This document shows, piece after piece, positions 5,078 to 5,491 of a DNA stretch of 5,491 bases; position 1 is the first letter of the stretch; each line of letters opens with the position of its first letter. The DNA lies in the NCBI GenBank assembly GCA_025360875.1, contig JANYBI010000179.1:1-5491 (forward strand), in the 5' to 3' direction. The stretch is from Lentisphaerota bacterium. Lineage in GTDB: Bacteria; Verrucomicrobiota; Lentisphaeria; Victivallales; GWF2-50-93. The notes under the pieces were generated by a model, which was not told the origin of the DNA, searched no databases, and saw only the letters and a list, made by a program, of their open reading frames with translations. The translations under genes and the position numbers were made by a program.

Positions 5078-5491
5078 ATGGATTTTAAGTTGAAGATAGA
5101 ATCCATATGTTCAGGAAAGGTTGAGATGTGTGCATCCTGCGATGGCAGGAATTTTCCGATGAAGGTCAGCTGCAACTCAGATCCATGCGGCGAATTCTGT
5201 GACATGCTGGTCAAATTGGACGACCTATGCAGTTCCGACGATGATTTCTCCGACATCCCCGAGCAGGGACTCTATCTTTTCTGGGAAGGTGACAATTCCC
5301 AATACACATTGAAATTCACCCCGCTAGGAAACCGTATCGTCAAAGTGGAAATCTCCCTGTGCGAAGACGTCAAGGCGGGCATACATATGAAAGATTTCCC
5401 CAGCATATCGGGACAGGTCCCTCTTGATGAGTTAATACGAGCCGCATATCAGGACTTGTTGTCTTTGCTGAGAAGTTTGGGATTCCAGGGC
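5078..5491 (+). CDS. Unrecognised cysteine-rich protein, N-terminal part (cut by window edge)
   Basis: An ATG at 5078 opens a frame that stays open to the right edge, giving 138 residues. An AGGGGG five bases upstream is a strong ribosome binding site, which supports it as a real gene. I do not recognise the family with confidence. The visible part looks like a small soluble alpha/beta protein: beta-strand-like N-terminus (DFKLKIESI), a stretch LYLFWEGDNSQYTLKF (about 66-80) and a C-terminal helix (PLDELIRAAYQDLLSLLRSLG). The layout recalls uncharacterised, possibly immunity-like, bacterial proteins with a strand-rich core and a C-terminal helix, but this is only an impression. Eight cysteines are present (C11, C18, C21, C32, C37, C41, C51, C95), mostly in the first 51 residues, without a standard Fe-S or zinc spacing apart from C18-x2-C21. 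It has no signal peptide or membrane segment. It follows hydA in the same direction, after a hairpin, and may not belong to the operon. Confidence 0.65.
   Translation, partial: MDFKLKIESICSGKVEMCASCDGRNFPMKVSCNSDPCGEFCDMLVKLDDLCSSDDDFSDIPEQGLYLFWEGDNSQYTLKFTPLGNRIVKVEISLCEDVKAGIHMKDFPSISGQVPLDELIRAAYQDLLSLLRSLGFQG

Overview
The window carries a complete three-gene operon for a trimeric, NAD(P)H-linked [FeFe] hydrogenase of the HydABC/HndABCD type. The genes lie on the + strand in the order hydC (NuoE-like, 811-1338), hydB (an HndB-like domain fused to a NuoF-like flavoprotein, 1346-3199) and hydA (catalytic H-cluster subunit, 3294-5030). All motifs needed for activity are visible: the three H-cluster loops, the accessory Fe-S sites, the FMN/NADH site and the [2Fe-2S] site of HydC. 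Such enzymes make or use H2 in the cytoplasm of strict anaerobes. Many relatives are electron-bifurcating, coupling NADH and reduced ferredoxin oxidation to H2 formation, but bifurcation itself cannot be proven from sequence. The host is therefore most likely a fermentative or syntrophic anaerobic bacterium. A Rex-type operator argues for a bacterium rather than an archaeon. I cannot name the phylum with confidence; base composition is moderate (about half G+C in genes, with AT-rich spacers).

Left side (1-650, - strand): a 130-residue DRTGG-domain protein and, overlapping it by 41 nt, the start of a CBS-domain protein that runs off the window. Both families are recurrent companions of this hydrogenase type and are thought to be nucleotide-sensing or regulatory, but their job is not established. 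They are divergent from the hydrogenase genes.

Divergent control region (651-810): an AT-rich spacer. It contains an 18-bp inverted repeat at 693-710 that matches the published Rex (NADH/NAD+-sensing repressor) consensus TTGTTAAnnnnTTAACAA at 13 of 14 defined positions. It is placed to control both directions, and it is the most informative non-coding signal in the window.

Centre (811-5030): the hydC-hydB-hydA operon. hydC and hydB are 7 nt apart. hydB and hydA are separated by 94 nt that hold a short 8-bp-period repeat. Just after hydA, at its stop codon, is a perfect 13-bp inverted repeat (5030-5059).

Right edge (5078-5491): the first 138 codons of an unrecognised cysteine-rich protein with a good ribosome binding site. 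It has no evident link to hydrogenase function.

Overall the window is mostly a known enzyme system. The parts worth a second look are the redox-sensing operator in the shared spacer, the divergent CBS/DRTGG pair, the HndB-HndC fusion, and the small repeat and hairpin elements between genes.
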